Source: Conidiobolus incongruus B7586
Taxonomy: Eukaryota; Entomophthoromycota; Entomophthoromycetes; Entomophthorales; Conidiobolaceae
Assembly (NCBI GenBank): GCA_000697335.1
Contig: JNEM01014685.1
Coordinates: 1-64,000 of the forward strand
DNA: 64,000 bases
Direction of reading: 5' to 3'
Part shown: positions 12,629 to 23,433 of the stretch, piece after piece
How positions within the stretch are numbered: position 1 is the stretch's first letter
How the letters are laid out: every line of letters begins with the position of its first letter
Notes under the pieces: generated by a model
The model's input: only the letters and a program-made list of their open reading frames with translations
The model's database searches: none
What the model was told of the DNA's origin: nothing
Position numbers and translations under genes: made by a program

Positions 12629-13426
12629 ATGTCTGATGCTAACAAGCAAATGGAGCATCAAGTTGGATCAACTGAAAATTTGACAAATATATCCTCTTCT
12701 TCTAATATCAATCATGATGTCAATTCCAAGAAGCCTGATTTCTGGGAACGTCATTTCTCAGAATCAGCTGCCAAAAAGCTTAAATTATTCGGATTCCTTT
12801 TTCAACACATAGTTTTGGAGATTGCTCTGCCTTTAACATTGTACTTCACACTTAAAAATCCTATTGGGGAATTAAAAGCTGTAATTATTTCATCCGTTCC
12901 AACCCTGTTATCAACAATATTCACAGTATTAGTCAAACGAAGATTTGAACCTTTGCCTATCATTATTATTGTATCATTCTTTATCGGGTTGGGCCTAAGT
13001 TTAGGTTTCAACAATGCTAAACTCAATGAAATTAAGGGTGCTATCATAACAGGAGCGATTGGTGTCGCTTATATAGTCTCTTTATTATTTGAAAAACCTC
13101 TTATTTATTACTTTTCAAGACCTTGGCAGACCCAAAATGATCCTGAAAAAATCAAAGAATACGATGCTCAATGGCAGATTCCCGAGTTTCGACATGCAAT
13201 GAAAGTGATTTCGATTGTATGGGGCTGTGGGTTCATTACTCAAGCAATTATTAACATTATTCTGATCTTTACAGTTAGCTTGGACTTGATTATGATTTTG
13301 GGTAATGTCTTAACTTATGGTAATATTGCTCTATTGGTTACATGGACTGTTATTTATAGTGCTTGGTTACAACATAAAGCTAAGAAAGAAGAGAGGAATC
13401 AAGTTCAAGTTGAAGAACAAGTTTAA
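12629..13426 (+). CDS. VC0807-like six-helix membrane protein, copy 1 (intact)
   Basis: Integral membrane protein of 265 residues, function unknown. A Ser/Asn-rich cytosolic-type N-terminus (1-35) leads to the family block PDFWERHFSESAAKK (36-50). Six hydrophobic segments follow at about 53-76, 83-102, 108-127, 136-155, 192-217 and 219-246. Conserved loops are VKRRFEPLP after helix 2, KPLIYYFSRPW (156-166) after helix 4, and YDAQW...FRHAMK (178-192) before VWGCGF in helix 5. The order 'PL.LYF', 'KRR.EPL', 'KPL...F.RPW', 'W....FR..M..I..VWG' is what I know from VC0807-family proteins of bacteria. The tail is charged. The gene is intronless. It heads an array of same-strand paralogues reaching 34.8 kb. 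The start is fixed by the matching MS/MA-type starts and leaders of the paralogues. Confidence 0.85.
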   Translation: MSDANKQMEHQVGSTENLTNISSSSNINHDVNSKKPDFWERHFSESAAKKLKLFGFLFQHIVLEIALPLTLYFTLKNPIGELKAVIISSVPTLLSTIFTVLVKRRFEPLPIIIIVSFFIGLGLSLGFNNAKLNEIKGAIITGAIGVAYIVSLLFEKPLIYYFSRPWQTQNDPEKIKEYDAQWQIPEFRHAMKVISIVWGCGFITQAIINIILIFTVSLDLIMILGNVLTYGNIALLVTWTVIYSAWLQHKAKKEERNQVQVEEQV

Positions 13427-13913
13427 TATAATAGATGAGATTTTATATAATCTTATATATAAACGATTATATTATTTTAATATTGTGATAAAAATTATAT
13501 TTACATTAAAGTTGATAAAAGTAAAATCTATTTAAATACTCTAAATAGAACATTAATCACTTTTAGAGTCTAATAATTATTTCAAACAATACTAACATAA
13601 TTATTTCGTTGTAATAAAAAATATTATAGAATAAATTCTGAAAATTTTGTAAAAAATGAATCAATATATTGATTCTATATTTAATAAGGTAGTAGAGTAA
13701 AAAAATTAAAATTGAATAAATATTAAAAAAATAAAATAAATCATAAATAAAGAAAAAGAGAAAGAGGAATGAAGAAGTAGAACTATATGAATAAAAAAAT
13801 TAAATAGAGTAGATAATATAAATCAAAAATTTTATTTGAGAGATTTATAAAATTGAAGAGTAATTTTAGTTAATTGAAAATATCTATGAAATCATAAATG
13901 ACAAACGAAGGTA
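13427..13913. other. Intergenic stretch before tRNA-Thr
   Basis: A/T-rich; a purine-rich stretch (AAAGAGAAAGAGGAATGAAG) lies near 13755. No gene seen. Confidence 0.5.
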
Positions 13914-13986
13914 GCCTTCTTGGCTCAGTTGGCAGAGCGTCCGCCTAGTAAGCGGAAGGTCACCAGTTCGATTCTGGTAGAAGGCA
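13914..13986 (+). tRNA. tRNA-Thr (anticodon AGT)
   Basis: A complete cloverleaf of 73 nt. The acceptor GCCTTCT pairs with AGAAGGC, the D arm is GCTC/GAGC, the anticodon arm TCCGC/GCGGA holds the loop CTAGTAA with anticodon AGT, and the T arm ACCAG/CTGGT encloses TTCGATT. The discriminator base is A. There is no intron and CCA is not encoded. A short T run follows within 15 bases as a pol III stop. The gene lies between two members of the membrane-protein array. Confidence 0.95.
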
Positions 13987-14863
13987 GTATTTGTGTTTTG
14001 TTCATATGATATTTTCGTCTCCTTTCCTCGGATCTTTATAAACATATTATTATACATTAAAATATATTTATATTCAATATTTTTTTCCAATATCAAATTT
14101 TAATCATTACTATATATATCATATCTTTTATTTGGAATAATCAACTATTATTATTTCTACTTAATATATATTTTATATTTTTCGTTCAAGTATCGTTTTT
14201 ATTGTTGTCTGCTATAATATTCAATTCTACCTTTGTTTAATAAGATTGTATAATTCGGGTATGGAAATTGAAAACTTCCATTTCAACAATATTTTTCACT
14301 TTTATATGATTTAGTAATTATATATTAGTTTGAAATATAATAATAAAGTTATTTTTATTTAAATATAATAAAAGAAACCTGAGTGATATTCTTCCCAGAC
14401 CTAGAAATAAATATTTTAAATTTATAGTTTTTATAAATTTTCAATTAAATTGTACAAATTTTATGAAATAGAGGCAGTATAATAGAGATATTTAATCCAT
14501 TAATATGTTAATATATTTATTTGTTAATTTCCTTTCTTGGTAAATTTGATTATGTATAAATTCAATATTAAAAGTGAATACCAATAATGATTGTATTTAG
14601 TAAGGCTTCAGTAGTAATGTTTTAAATTTCAAAAACAATATTTATTTTGTATATAATAATTAATGGGTTTGATATAGTATTAGATTTAAGATTATAACAT
14701 TTATGGGAATAATGCTAACGTCTAAAGGGAATAAATATATTAAGGAATCCCATTGATTAAATGCACGACTTGGTACTGTATCATTGACCTAACATATATG
14801 CAGGTTAACTGAACCAGTCTAAACAAAAAATATTATCAACTTGATGCTGATAAACATTTATTA
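13987..14863. other. AT-rich stretch between tRNA-Thr and array copy 2
   Basis: No gene seen after the tRNA terminator. Confidence 0.5.
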
Positions 14864-15620
14864 AAATGACAAAAGCAACTACACACATTGGTTAGAAGAA
14901 TCAGCGAACAATATATCTCCGAGTGCAATATCCCCGCTCAAGTGATCAAAATTTTTAATTCATCAATTCTCTGAATCAACTGCTAAAAAGACCAAAACAT
15001 TTGGATTCTTTCTCCAGCACTTTGTAGTTGAATATCTTAATACATTGGATCGACTTCTTTACACACTAGGATCAAGCAGGTAAATTATATGCAATTATTT
15101 CATCTATTCCAGTACTATTACAGAGTATATTTACAATTGTGATAAAGAAAAATTTGAACTCTTATTTAGAGTTGTTATTATTTTGGGTTTGAACTAAACT
15201 TTGGATTCAACATTATAAAATTAACTGAACTAAAAGGAGCTATCATTACCAGAATAATTGTAATAGCAGTTTTGATACCTGCTGGATTCAAAAGACCGTT
15301 GATCTTCTATATCTCAAGATTTTAGATGATTAGGAACGATTCCGAAAATATTGCAGAATTTGAGGCTTAGCGGGAGATTAAAGGTTACAGAGACGTAATA
15401 ATTGATATATCTATTGTATGGACACTGTGATTAATCATGTAACCAATTATTTATGCCATTTTAGTATTTACATTATGATTGGAAAAAATCGATATTTTAG
15501 GTCCTATCATGATTTTGAGAACAGTTGAATTATTAGATATTTGACTTTGTTTATGGTTCACAAAAGTTATCTCAATTTGAGCAATTACTAATCCAACCGA
15601 AAAAGGCCAAAAATATTGAA
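14864..15620 (+). pseudogene. VC0807-like membrane protein, copy 2 (pseudogene)
   Basis: Begins with an ATG and a Thr/Ser-rich leader. Recognisable pieces in order are HQFSESTAKKTKTFGFFLQH (about 14955-15015), a helix-2 region with AIISSIPVLLQSIFTIVIKK, a helix-3 region around FGFNIIKLTELKGAIITR, KRPLIFYISRF, NDSENIAEFEA and a remnant of the last two helices. Many frameshifts and stops (for example after ISRF and in FEA-stop-REIKG) break the frame, so no product longer than a fragment is possible. It stands 1.4 kb after the first intact copy on the same strand. Confidence 0.85.
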
Positions 15621-17236
15621 TTAATTAAATTTTATGTATTGAAGATCAAAGCTCAATGCCTGCCAACCCTAGATATACTTTCAAGTATATTATTAATTAT
15701 CTTTTTCTATATATCGAGTTTGTAGGTTAATTTTAATCGCTAATTCATTCAAAAAATTTCAAATTATATTTTTTTGAAGGTTTATACGATCTCAATTAAA
15801 TATATATATATATATCTACAAAAGTAGGACATAATATTTATTAATCTTTCTATTCTACTTTAATAAAATGTGCAATATTTCTGACTATTTGCAGTATCAA
15901 TTTTTGTAACTGTTATATTTACATTTTTGATTTTTTAATAGTTCATTAAATAAATATTTTTGTAATGATTTGATAGCATATTTCAGATATTGTATATATA
16001 ACAATTACATTAATAGATAAGTTTTCATCCTACAATTTATTGAAAATACTTTATTGGACGAATAAAAGCTTAACAAATATCTTCATTTATATCGTATATT
16101 GCTCTCGATTCAATTTTTGATCATTAGATTTTTGGAAGAATGATAAACGCAATTAAAAGATCATTAATGCTTACATATTTAGTTAAATTTATTGAAGTAT
16201 AATGATACCTTGGTATACATCAAATAATTGGTGATCTCAAATATCCTGCTTCATGGGACTATTGATATTCTATATTTGTTTAGACTAAGCTTTTATATAT
16301 TATCTACTTGATAAGTAATTAACCGATTTACCAATATTTAATTTCAAATACGAAGCTGGTAATATATTAGCAAAAGTATTATCACTATTATAATTATTTA
16401 AACTCCCAAGTTTTTGCCATAGTTTAATTTATAAATGATGAGTTCAACTTGCAATTTTATAGGTATTAATTTCAAATCAATTTAACAAACACTGAAAAAC
16501 TCTTTTAGCACACATTTCATCTTTATAAATGATGAATAATTAGCTATGAGTATTATTATATAAAATAAATCTAACTAATATAAAAGTGATATTAATGTTA
16601 TATTGCTTTCAATAACTATTTAGATGTATATCCTTCATACTTAAAATAACTTTTATTCAACAATAATTCAAAAACAATTGAATTTTTATCTATAAAGCTT
16701 GCCAAGTCTTGATAATTATCAAAACAAAAATTTTTATATACAAAAGTTCAAAGATTAGGAAAAATAATTTTCTTTATCTAAATTAAGTGGAGTAAAAAAT
16801 TGGGTTGATTTCGATTGGATTTTTACACAGACAGATATGAGTTCAAGATTTAGATTAATAGAATGATTTTTAACTGATTTAAAGCCTTTTGAAATATCAT
16901 CATATATAAACTAATATGATTATTTAATATAAATTTTGAAGCATTTTTTAAAACTATATAATGCCGTAATTTATAATTTCAAAATAATTTCCTATTTATT
17001 AGTCCAGATTAAAATGCGAAAAACCTCTAGGGTTCAGCTTAAAACAAAATTTGAATTGAATGCATTCAATGATATTAATTGGATGAAATTTAATTGCGTT
17101 GCTAATATAATGTCATTGGTTGTATTGTGGTTTTAGAGTTAAGGATGCTGATTAATCTGAAGTTAATCAGGGATCAAATCTCATATGTAAATGCCATTAT
17201 CATAGTTGAATTTATTATCAATTTTGTTATTTCAAA
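15621..17236. other. Gene-free stretch between array copies 2 and 3
   Basis: A/T-rich without recognisable genes. The frame at 16936-17136 has no homology that I recognise and sits just upstream of copy 3. Confidence 0.45.
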
Positions 17237-18003
17237 ATGTCTAATAATAACAAAGATAGATCAGAAGTAAATTCAACTTTAAGTGCAGCTCATCTTTCAA
17301 CTCCCTTAGATAATGAAAATAACCTTATTTGGTTAGACCGTTATTTCTCGAAATCGAATGTCAAAACAATCAGGCAATGTGGTTTTTTATTTCATTATAT
17401 TATTATCGAAGCAGTAGTACCTCTAGCCCTTTATTTTTATTTGTAGCACAAATATGGCGAAGTAAAAGCTATCATGATTCCAGCTATTATTTCTTTGGTG
17501 TTTGCGTTGTATACCATCTTAATCAAAAAAAAGATTTAAGCCTTTTCCAATGATAATGATTATCTCATTCCTTATTTCATTTGGATTAAGTAAAGCATTC
17601 CATTATCACCATTTAATCGAAATGAAAGATTCAATAATTCTTGCCATAATTGGACTGGCCTTTTTACTGTCTATTGGTTTTAAGAAGCCCTTAATCTATT
17701 TTATTTCTCGACCATGGATAACGTAAAATAAGAATATAAAACAAAGAATTCGAGGCTAAGTGGCAAATCACAGAGTGTAAGCATGTGATGATTGTTGTTT
17801 CCATAGTATGGGGATTAGAATTTATTATTCAAGTAATCATCAATGTTATTCTATTCTACACAGTCAGCTCACATTTATTTAAAATTTTAACACATGCATT
17901 AACTTATGTATCTATTTGTATAATGCTCATATAGAGCATTTTATACATCTCACAAAAGTTAAATTCAACTAACCATCATCAAACACAAGCTGATCAATTT
18001 TAA
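17237..18003 (+). pseudogene. VC0807-like membrane protein, copy 3 (pseudogene)
   Basis: Starts with ATG and MSNNNKDRSEVNS, then WLDRYFSKSNVKTIRQCGF, a diverged form of the family's leader motif. Helix 1 is intact but ends at an in-frame TAG (17444-17446). Sequence for helix 2 and the basic loop KKRFKPFPM follows, with a frame shift in an A run near 17525. Then come helix 3, helix 4, KKPLIYFISRPW, and worn helices 5 and 6 ending with a Gln/Asn tail and TAA at 18001-18003. Copies 3 and 4 share features (FHYI in helix 1, HxF loops) that set them apart from the intact copies and form a sub-branch of the family. Confidence 0.88.
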
Positions 18004-18841
18004 TATTCTATATCTTGATGAATTTTATAAATTAATTAAAAATTAAATAAATTCAGTAATGTAATATTATAGATGGAGATAATAAATTAATAATAAGATA
18101 AATAGTATAAAATTATAGTTTATTAACAACTTTGATGAATGCCAACCATTAAACATTGATATATTTCCGAGAATCATAATTTATAAGACTATTACATTAA
18201 ATAAATAAATATTCAGAAATAATGAATAAAGAAACTCAAATTTAGAAGAAAATAAATTGTTTATAATATAATAATATTAACAGTATTTAGTTAATATGAG
18301 ATCAACTAAGTTCGCTAATCATAATATATTGGTTATTTTCAAAATTTGAAATTTCTTCCAAAAAATTGCTCAAGTTCGATGACCACGAAAAATCTTGCAT
18401 TTTCACATTAATAAATATACATATCAAATCAAGGTAAAGAATTTTTTTAACTTAATAATCAATTGGATTAGTTTATTCACTGCATTCATATTTAAGATAT
18501 ATGATTTTCATATTTATAATAATTACCAAAAATATTAATAAATATTAGTATTGATAATGCTTATTTTGTAAGTAAACTATTGTTATATTTATTATTATTT
18601 AAAAAATATTGAAATGCTAAAATATTAAAAATTGAATCAAAGTTGATTCACACCTACTTTTTGTTAACTAATATAGTATTTTGTATTTGTTATCATATTT
18701 CTTCCCGCTGTCCAAATAACTTTATTTTGATTGAATTGAAGGTTTGAAATTAGGAATGTTAATTGATTTGAGTACTTATAGAATCTTATATAAACATCAT
18801 CTTCAGCAATTTGTCAAACACATTAATTATTTGATTTTATA
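18004..18841. other. AT-rich stretch between array copies 3 and 4
   Basis: No gene seen. Confidence 0.5.
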
Positions 18842-19579
18842 ATGGATGACACATATAAAGAAACAATAGAGGTTCAGCCAACTCCGAGATCAACACATCA
18901 TCAAGCTTTCACTGACGATGAAGATTAATCTAACTAGTTAGATCATCATTTCTCCAAGTCATACGTGAAAGCGATCAGAAAATTTGGGTTTTTATTTCAC
19001 TATATTACTCTCTAAGCAATTTTACCTCTAGTTCTCTACTTTACCCTGAAACATTTTTATGGTGAAGAAATAGCTACCATTGCCCCAGCTGTAATTTCTT
19101 TGCTATCAGGATAGTTTACTATCTTCATCAAGAAAAGATTTGAGCCCTTTCCAATAATAATGGTTATCTCACTCTAGTTAGGATTTGCACTTGATAAAGT
19201 CCTTCATGATTCACGTATAATTGAGGTAAAGGTGCAATCATTCTTTCCTCAATTGGATTGGTAATTCTACTATCTATCGGTTTTAAGAAGCCCTTAGTTT
19301 ACTATATTTCAAAATCTTGGATTACAGGGAACAAAAATGGAAGACTGGAAGAATTCGAGACTAATTGAGAGATTAGAATGTGTAAAAATGCAACGATTAA
19401 TATATCTATGGCATGGGGCTCTGAAATTCATCATCCAAGCGATTATTAGTGTTGTTTTGCTATTCACAGTACCATCGCACTTGTTTATGATTTTGGCACA
19501 AGTATTAACCTTTGGATCTATTGGTATTATGCCTATCTGGAGTATTATGTACGTTACAAAAAAAATTAAAACCTTTTAA
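18842..19579 (+). pseudogene. VC0807-like membrane protein, copy 4 (pseudogene)
   Basis: ATG at 18842 opens MDDTYKETIEVQPTPRST. The family motif follows as LDHHFSKSYVKAIRKFGF, then FHYI, a helix 2 region, IKKRFEPFPII, KKPLVYYISKSW and a final block of two helices (19337-19579). At least five in-frame stops interrupt an otherwise recognisable frame, plus a shift near 19230. Some stops lie where a paralogue has Trp or Leu. It is closest to copy 3 at 17237 in wording, which suggests a local duplication before both decayed. Confidence 0.87.
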
Positions 19580-19699
19580 CCCTCATGATATACACCATAA
19601 TCAAGTATTATTCCAAATTTTAAGTAATGAGGTTTTTTTGAAAATGAATTTAAATAAAATTGTTAATACATATTTTAAAAAATAAATATATATTATTAA

Positions 19700-20690
19700 A
19701 TTAATACTCTCTTTTAATATCAATAACTTTTAGTCATATTTTTGGTAAACTTCTGACATTTAACAATTCTTTATAAAGACTTAAATTTGATGTTTCATGA
19801 ATCAATTAAATTTATTTTTAAGAATTTTCTTATAAGTGTATTCTTTAATTATCTACAGCAATGTTAATCATATAAGTTATATTTTGGTGAATATATTAAA
19901 TATAGTAGTTTTTCCCAATTCTTTTTTTAAATTGAACATTTTTTACAGCTTTAACTTTATGTGTTTTATAATTATTATATAAAATAATAAATAATATTAA
20001 ATTGTATTAAAAAGGCCAATTAAAAATAGTTTTAAAAAATAATTTAAAACTCATTATTATTTGAGTTTCATTTAAAAATTAAGCAATACTATTTTATCAT
20101 ATCATAACTTATAATAATATTCAATATTTGTTTATAAATAAAATTTTTATTTATTCAAATATATAAAATTAAATATAATTGAATAATTTGATTTATAATT
20201 TAAAAAAATTATATCAAAGGATTTATAATCTATTAATTATAATTAATTATTATCAAAATCTATTTTTAATTATATTTTAATAATTTTTTTAAATATAACT
20301 ACTTTAATTTTTAAAGTTTTATTTAAATTATGAGATATTTTTTTTAAATTTATATTAAATATACCCAGTTTAAACTTATATGTAAATAATATATTTATAT
20401 AGTTAATACTGAAATACTTTAATAACCTTTGAATTTATATACAAAGATATTTTTAATTTATGTTTTTATTTATTAATAATTAAAAAATATCAATTAAAAC
20501 TTTTGTTTAAATTTTAATATTTTGAATAATTTTAAAAGATATATGGTTAAATTTTAATAATGATCAAATAAAAAACCTTTGATAAATATTATATAGTTTA
20601 AAGCTCTATATTCTTTTATATATTTAATAATATTTTTTTATAATTAATAATATATTTTATAAATCAGATATTAAAAAATTCCCTATTAAT
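19700..20690 (-). repeat. AT-rich dispersed repeat, family A, copy 2
   Basis: Inverse of the copies at 2488 and 50355, and parallel to the copy at 29605. Landmarks are ATACTCTCTTTTAATATCAATAACTTT at the left side, TAACTTTATGTGTTTTATAA near the middle, and AAAAAATTCCCTATTAA at the right end. It begins only about 120 bases after the stop of array copy 4. The copy at 29605 has the same position relative to array copy 7. Confidence 0.6.
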
Positions 20691-22656
20691 TTTATTTTAA
20701 GATAATATAAATATTATATATTGGAATAAAATTAATTTTTTTTATTTTTTTTTAGTTAAATATTTAATAATAAAAATATTGATATATTAAATATTAATAA
20801 CTTTTCAAATAATATATGACAAAATAAATAATATAAACTAAAAAAGTTTTATGTATATCAAATTAATGAATTAATAATTAGCTATATTAATAATATATAT
20901 ATAAATATATCAACAATGCATATTTTAATCATAAATTGACATTTAATATTCATGTTCAAAATAATAAAAAGTGAATATTATTATATACAGAAAAACTCTG
21001 CATTTTTATCAATAAGTAATATTTTTAACATAATTATATATATATATATATATCTTTGATGATAATAAAAATTAAAATCTATTAAATTTATTAAACAGAT
21101 TTTTTCGAATTCATATGATTAATATATTACATATCTACTTCACTATTGTCTTGTCCTTTTAATCATTGGCTAATATTACTTAAACAATTTAGTAGTCCAT
21201 TGAATATAAATCTTAATTACTAAAAAATTAGAATTTAACTATTGTTTTATAAAAACTATTATTCATAATTTTATATCTAGTTTCATATTATCAGACTTGG
21301 AATATTAGATTATGTTCAAATTGAGTAAATCTAATAATTGATAATTTATACTAGTTCCAATTAACTTCAGTAATTACATTATATTAATAAATATAAATTT
21401 GATCAACTATATTAATCTAATTAATCTAATTAATCTCTAATGAATTCAAAATTATTTAATAATAGACATGATATATTTTGAATAAAATCTATATGATAAT
21501 TTATTCAAACTATCAAAATTCAAGAATAATTTAAAGAGTTACAATTATCAGCCCAAGATTAAATCAACATCATTTGAAATTATCATTAGTCAATATTTTC
21601 AGTTTATTTAAATGCATAAAATCTGGTTTAATGATTTAATTGATGCTAGCAAATTGTCAGAGATCATTGGATTAATTGGATCTAATTCATAATTAATTCG
21701 CCCTATCTCTGTATCAAGATTCAGTCAACATAAAAATTCCGTGGCTGCAATGATTTTCAAATAGATTGAAAAATTCTGACACAATCTAAAATTATACGAG
21801 GTAACATAAAGCGAAAATGCCGGTGTAAATAATGTTATTTTACGCAGTGTACTACCAATCTAAAATGTACTTATCAATTAGCTAAATAGACGAATACTAA
21901 TACTAAATATTATTAGATAATAATAATTGTAAATCAATAAAAAAATTTAAATAATAAAAATCCTATTGTACAATATTATTTTTGATTATATATTTACAAT
22001 CTATAATTATCTATTATATTATGTAAATATATCGCTATTTAAAATCAATTGTAGGTTATTCAGCAAATATACAAAATATTTAGTATAAGCAATTTGAATT
22101 TTTTTTAAAATTCTATCTAATTTGATATGAGAAATGACTATTCTATCACGGATGATTATCATATATATATATGACATTAAGTAAGATTGTGATAATAATA
22201 TTGAGTTATTTCAATTTATTTAATTGGTGAAAAAAATTATTAATTATACAATATTAAAATTTATTGAATATTTTCAGAGGAATCAGCAAAGTTATAAAAC
22301 CATATTACTCCTATGGAATAAAATACAAGAATGAGTATCATATCATGACGATATATTTTGGCATGGAACAGTTTTTTTGGAATTTCTTCTGAAATAACCT
22401 GTGTCAGATATGGCAATAATTCTATTTCTAAATTAAGAAATTTATTACTGTAAATTAATTGTGATTGTATTCGAAAAATTTAATTTCCATCAAGTTGGAT
22501 GATTAACCATATAAGGAAATAATCTTTTTTCCAAATTTAGCTATGAAATAACTGTGAAAATTCATGGAATTGCATATTGTCAATTATATAAATGGATGCT
22601 ATCATGTCAAATTTGATCAAATAACTATCAAATTATTTACTAATATAGCGTTAAAA
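20691..22656. other. AT-rich stretch upstream of array copy 5
   Basis: No gene seen. A nine-base unit ATTAATCTA is repeated about three times at 21411-21437, and a (TA)n run lies near 21034-21054. A patch with more G+C near 21795-21855 (ACGAGGTAAC, AATGCCGGTG, TTTTACGCAGTG) resembles the patch before copy 1 in base composition. It may mark an upstream control region. Confidence 0.4.
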
Positions 22657-23433
22657 ATGTCAGAAGCCGACAAACAAGTATATCAAGTTGACTCAACCAA
22701 ATCTTTAACCAACTCTTCATCATCTCCATCTACACCTAATGACCCTGATTTTTGGGAACGCCACTTCTCTGAAAAAACTGCTAAAAACATCAAGACATTT
22801 GGATTCGTTTTTCAACACGTTATCTTAGAAATTGTCTTACCTCTAACCTTGTATTTTACGTTGAAAGGTCCCCTCGGTGAATTGAAAGCTACTGTTATTT
22901 CATCTGTTCCAACATTATTATCAGCAGTATTTACCATTTTAGTCAAGCGAAGGTTTGAACCCTTGCCCTTCATCATCATTGTTTCATTCTGTATCGGATT
23001 AGGACTTAGTTTAGGCTTTAATAACGCTAAGTTAAATGAAATTAAAGGTGCTATTATTACAGGTGCCATCGGTCTGGCTTATTTGGTATCTCTTGCTTTT
23101 AAAAGACCTCTCATCTATTACTTTAATAGACCTTGGATGACCAATAATGATCCCGAAAAACTTATGGAATACGAAGCTCAATGGGAAAATCCAGAATATA
23201 AGCATCAAATGAAGGTTGTTAGTATTATATGGGGTTGTGGCTTCATCATTCAAGCGATTGCTAACATTGTCTTAATATTCACAGTGAGCTTAGATTTAAT
23301 AATCATTTTAGGTCCCGTATTAACTTATGGAAATATCGGTATCTTAGCCACATTTACTATTATTTATGCCATTTACAAATATCAACAAAATCAAAAATTG
23401 CAAGAGCAGCAAGCAAATCAACCTCAAGTCTAA
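22657..23433 (+). CDS. VC0807-like six-helix membrane protein, copy 5 (intact)
   Basis: Encodes 258 residues and is the closest paralogue of the first copy. Both share, for example, GFNNAKLNEIKGAIITGAIG in the helix 3-4 region. The order is the same: Ser/Thr-rich leader, DPDFWERHFSEKTAKN, six hydrophobic helices, VKRRFEPLPF after helix 2, KRPLIYYFNRPW after helix 4, EYEAQWENPEYKHQMK and IIWGCGF at the start of helix 5. The tail is Gln-rich. An upstream in-frame ATG at 22564 would add 31 residues, but the ATG at 22657 gives MSEADKQ, which aligns with MSDANKQ of copy 1, so I chose it. Function is unknown and the protein should sit in a membrane. Confidence 0.85.
   Translation: MSEADKQVYQVDSTKSLTNSSSSPSTPNDPDFWERHFSEKTAKNIKTFGFVFQHVILEIVLPLTLYFTLKGPLGELKATVISSVPTLLSAVFTILVKRRFEPLPFIIIVSFCIGLGLSLGFNNAKLNEIKGAIITGAIGLAYLVSLAFKRPLIYYFNRPWMTNNDPEKLMEYEAQWENPEYKHQMKVVSIIWGCGFIIQAIANIVLIFTVSLDLIIILGPVLTYGNIGILATFTIIYAIYKYQQNQKLQEQQANQPQV

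Noticed and set aside
13884-14096. Minus-strand frame over the tRNA-Thr
   Set aside because: It runs through the tRNA and has no motif.
18842-19579. Alternative genetic code as explanation of in-frame TAG and TAA codons in array and P450 copies
   Set aside because: Intact genes in the window end with TAA and lack internal TAG, TAA or TGA. Frameshifts and deletions accompany the stops. Decay is the simpler view.
22564-22656. Upstream in-frame ATG as start of VC0807-like copy 5
   Set aside because: It adds 31 residues that no paralogue has. The ATG at 22657 aligns with the start of copy 1.
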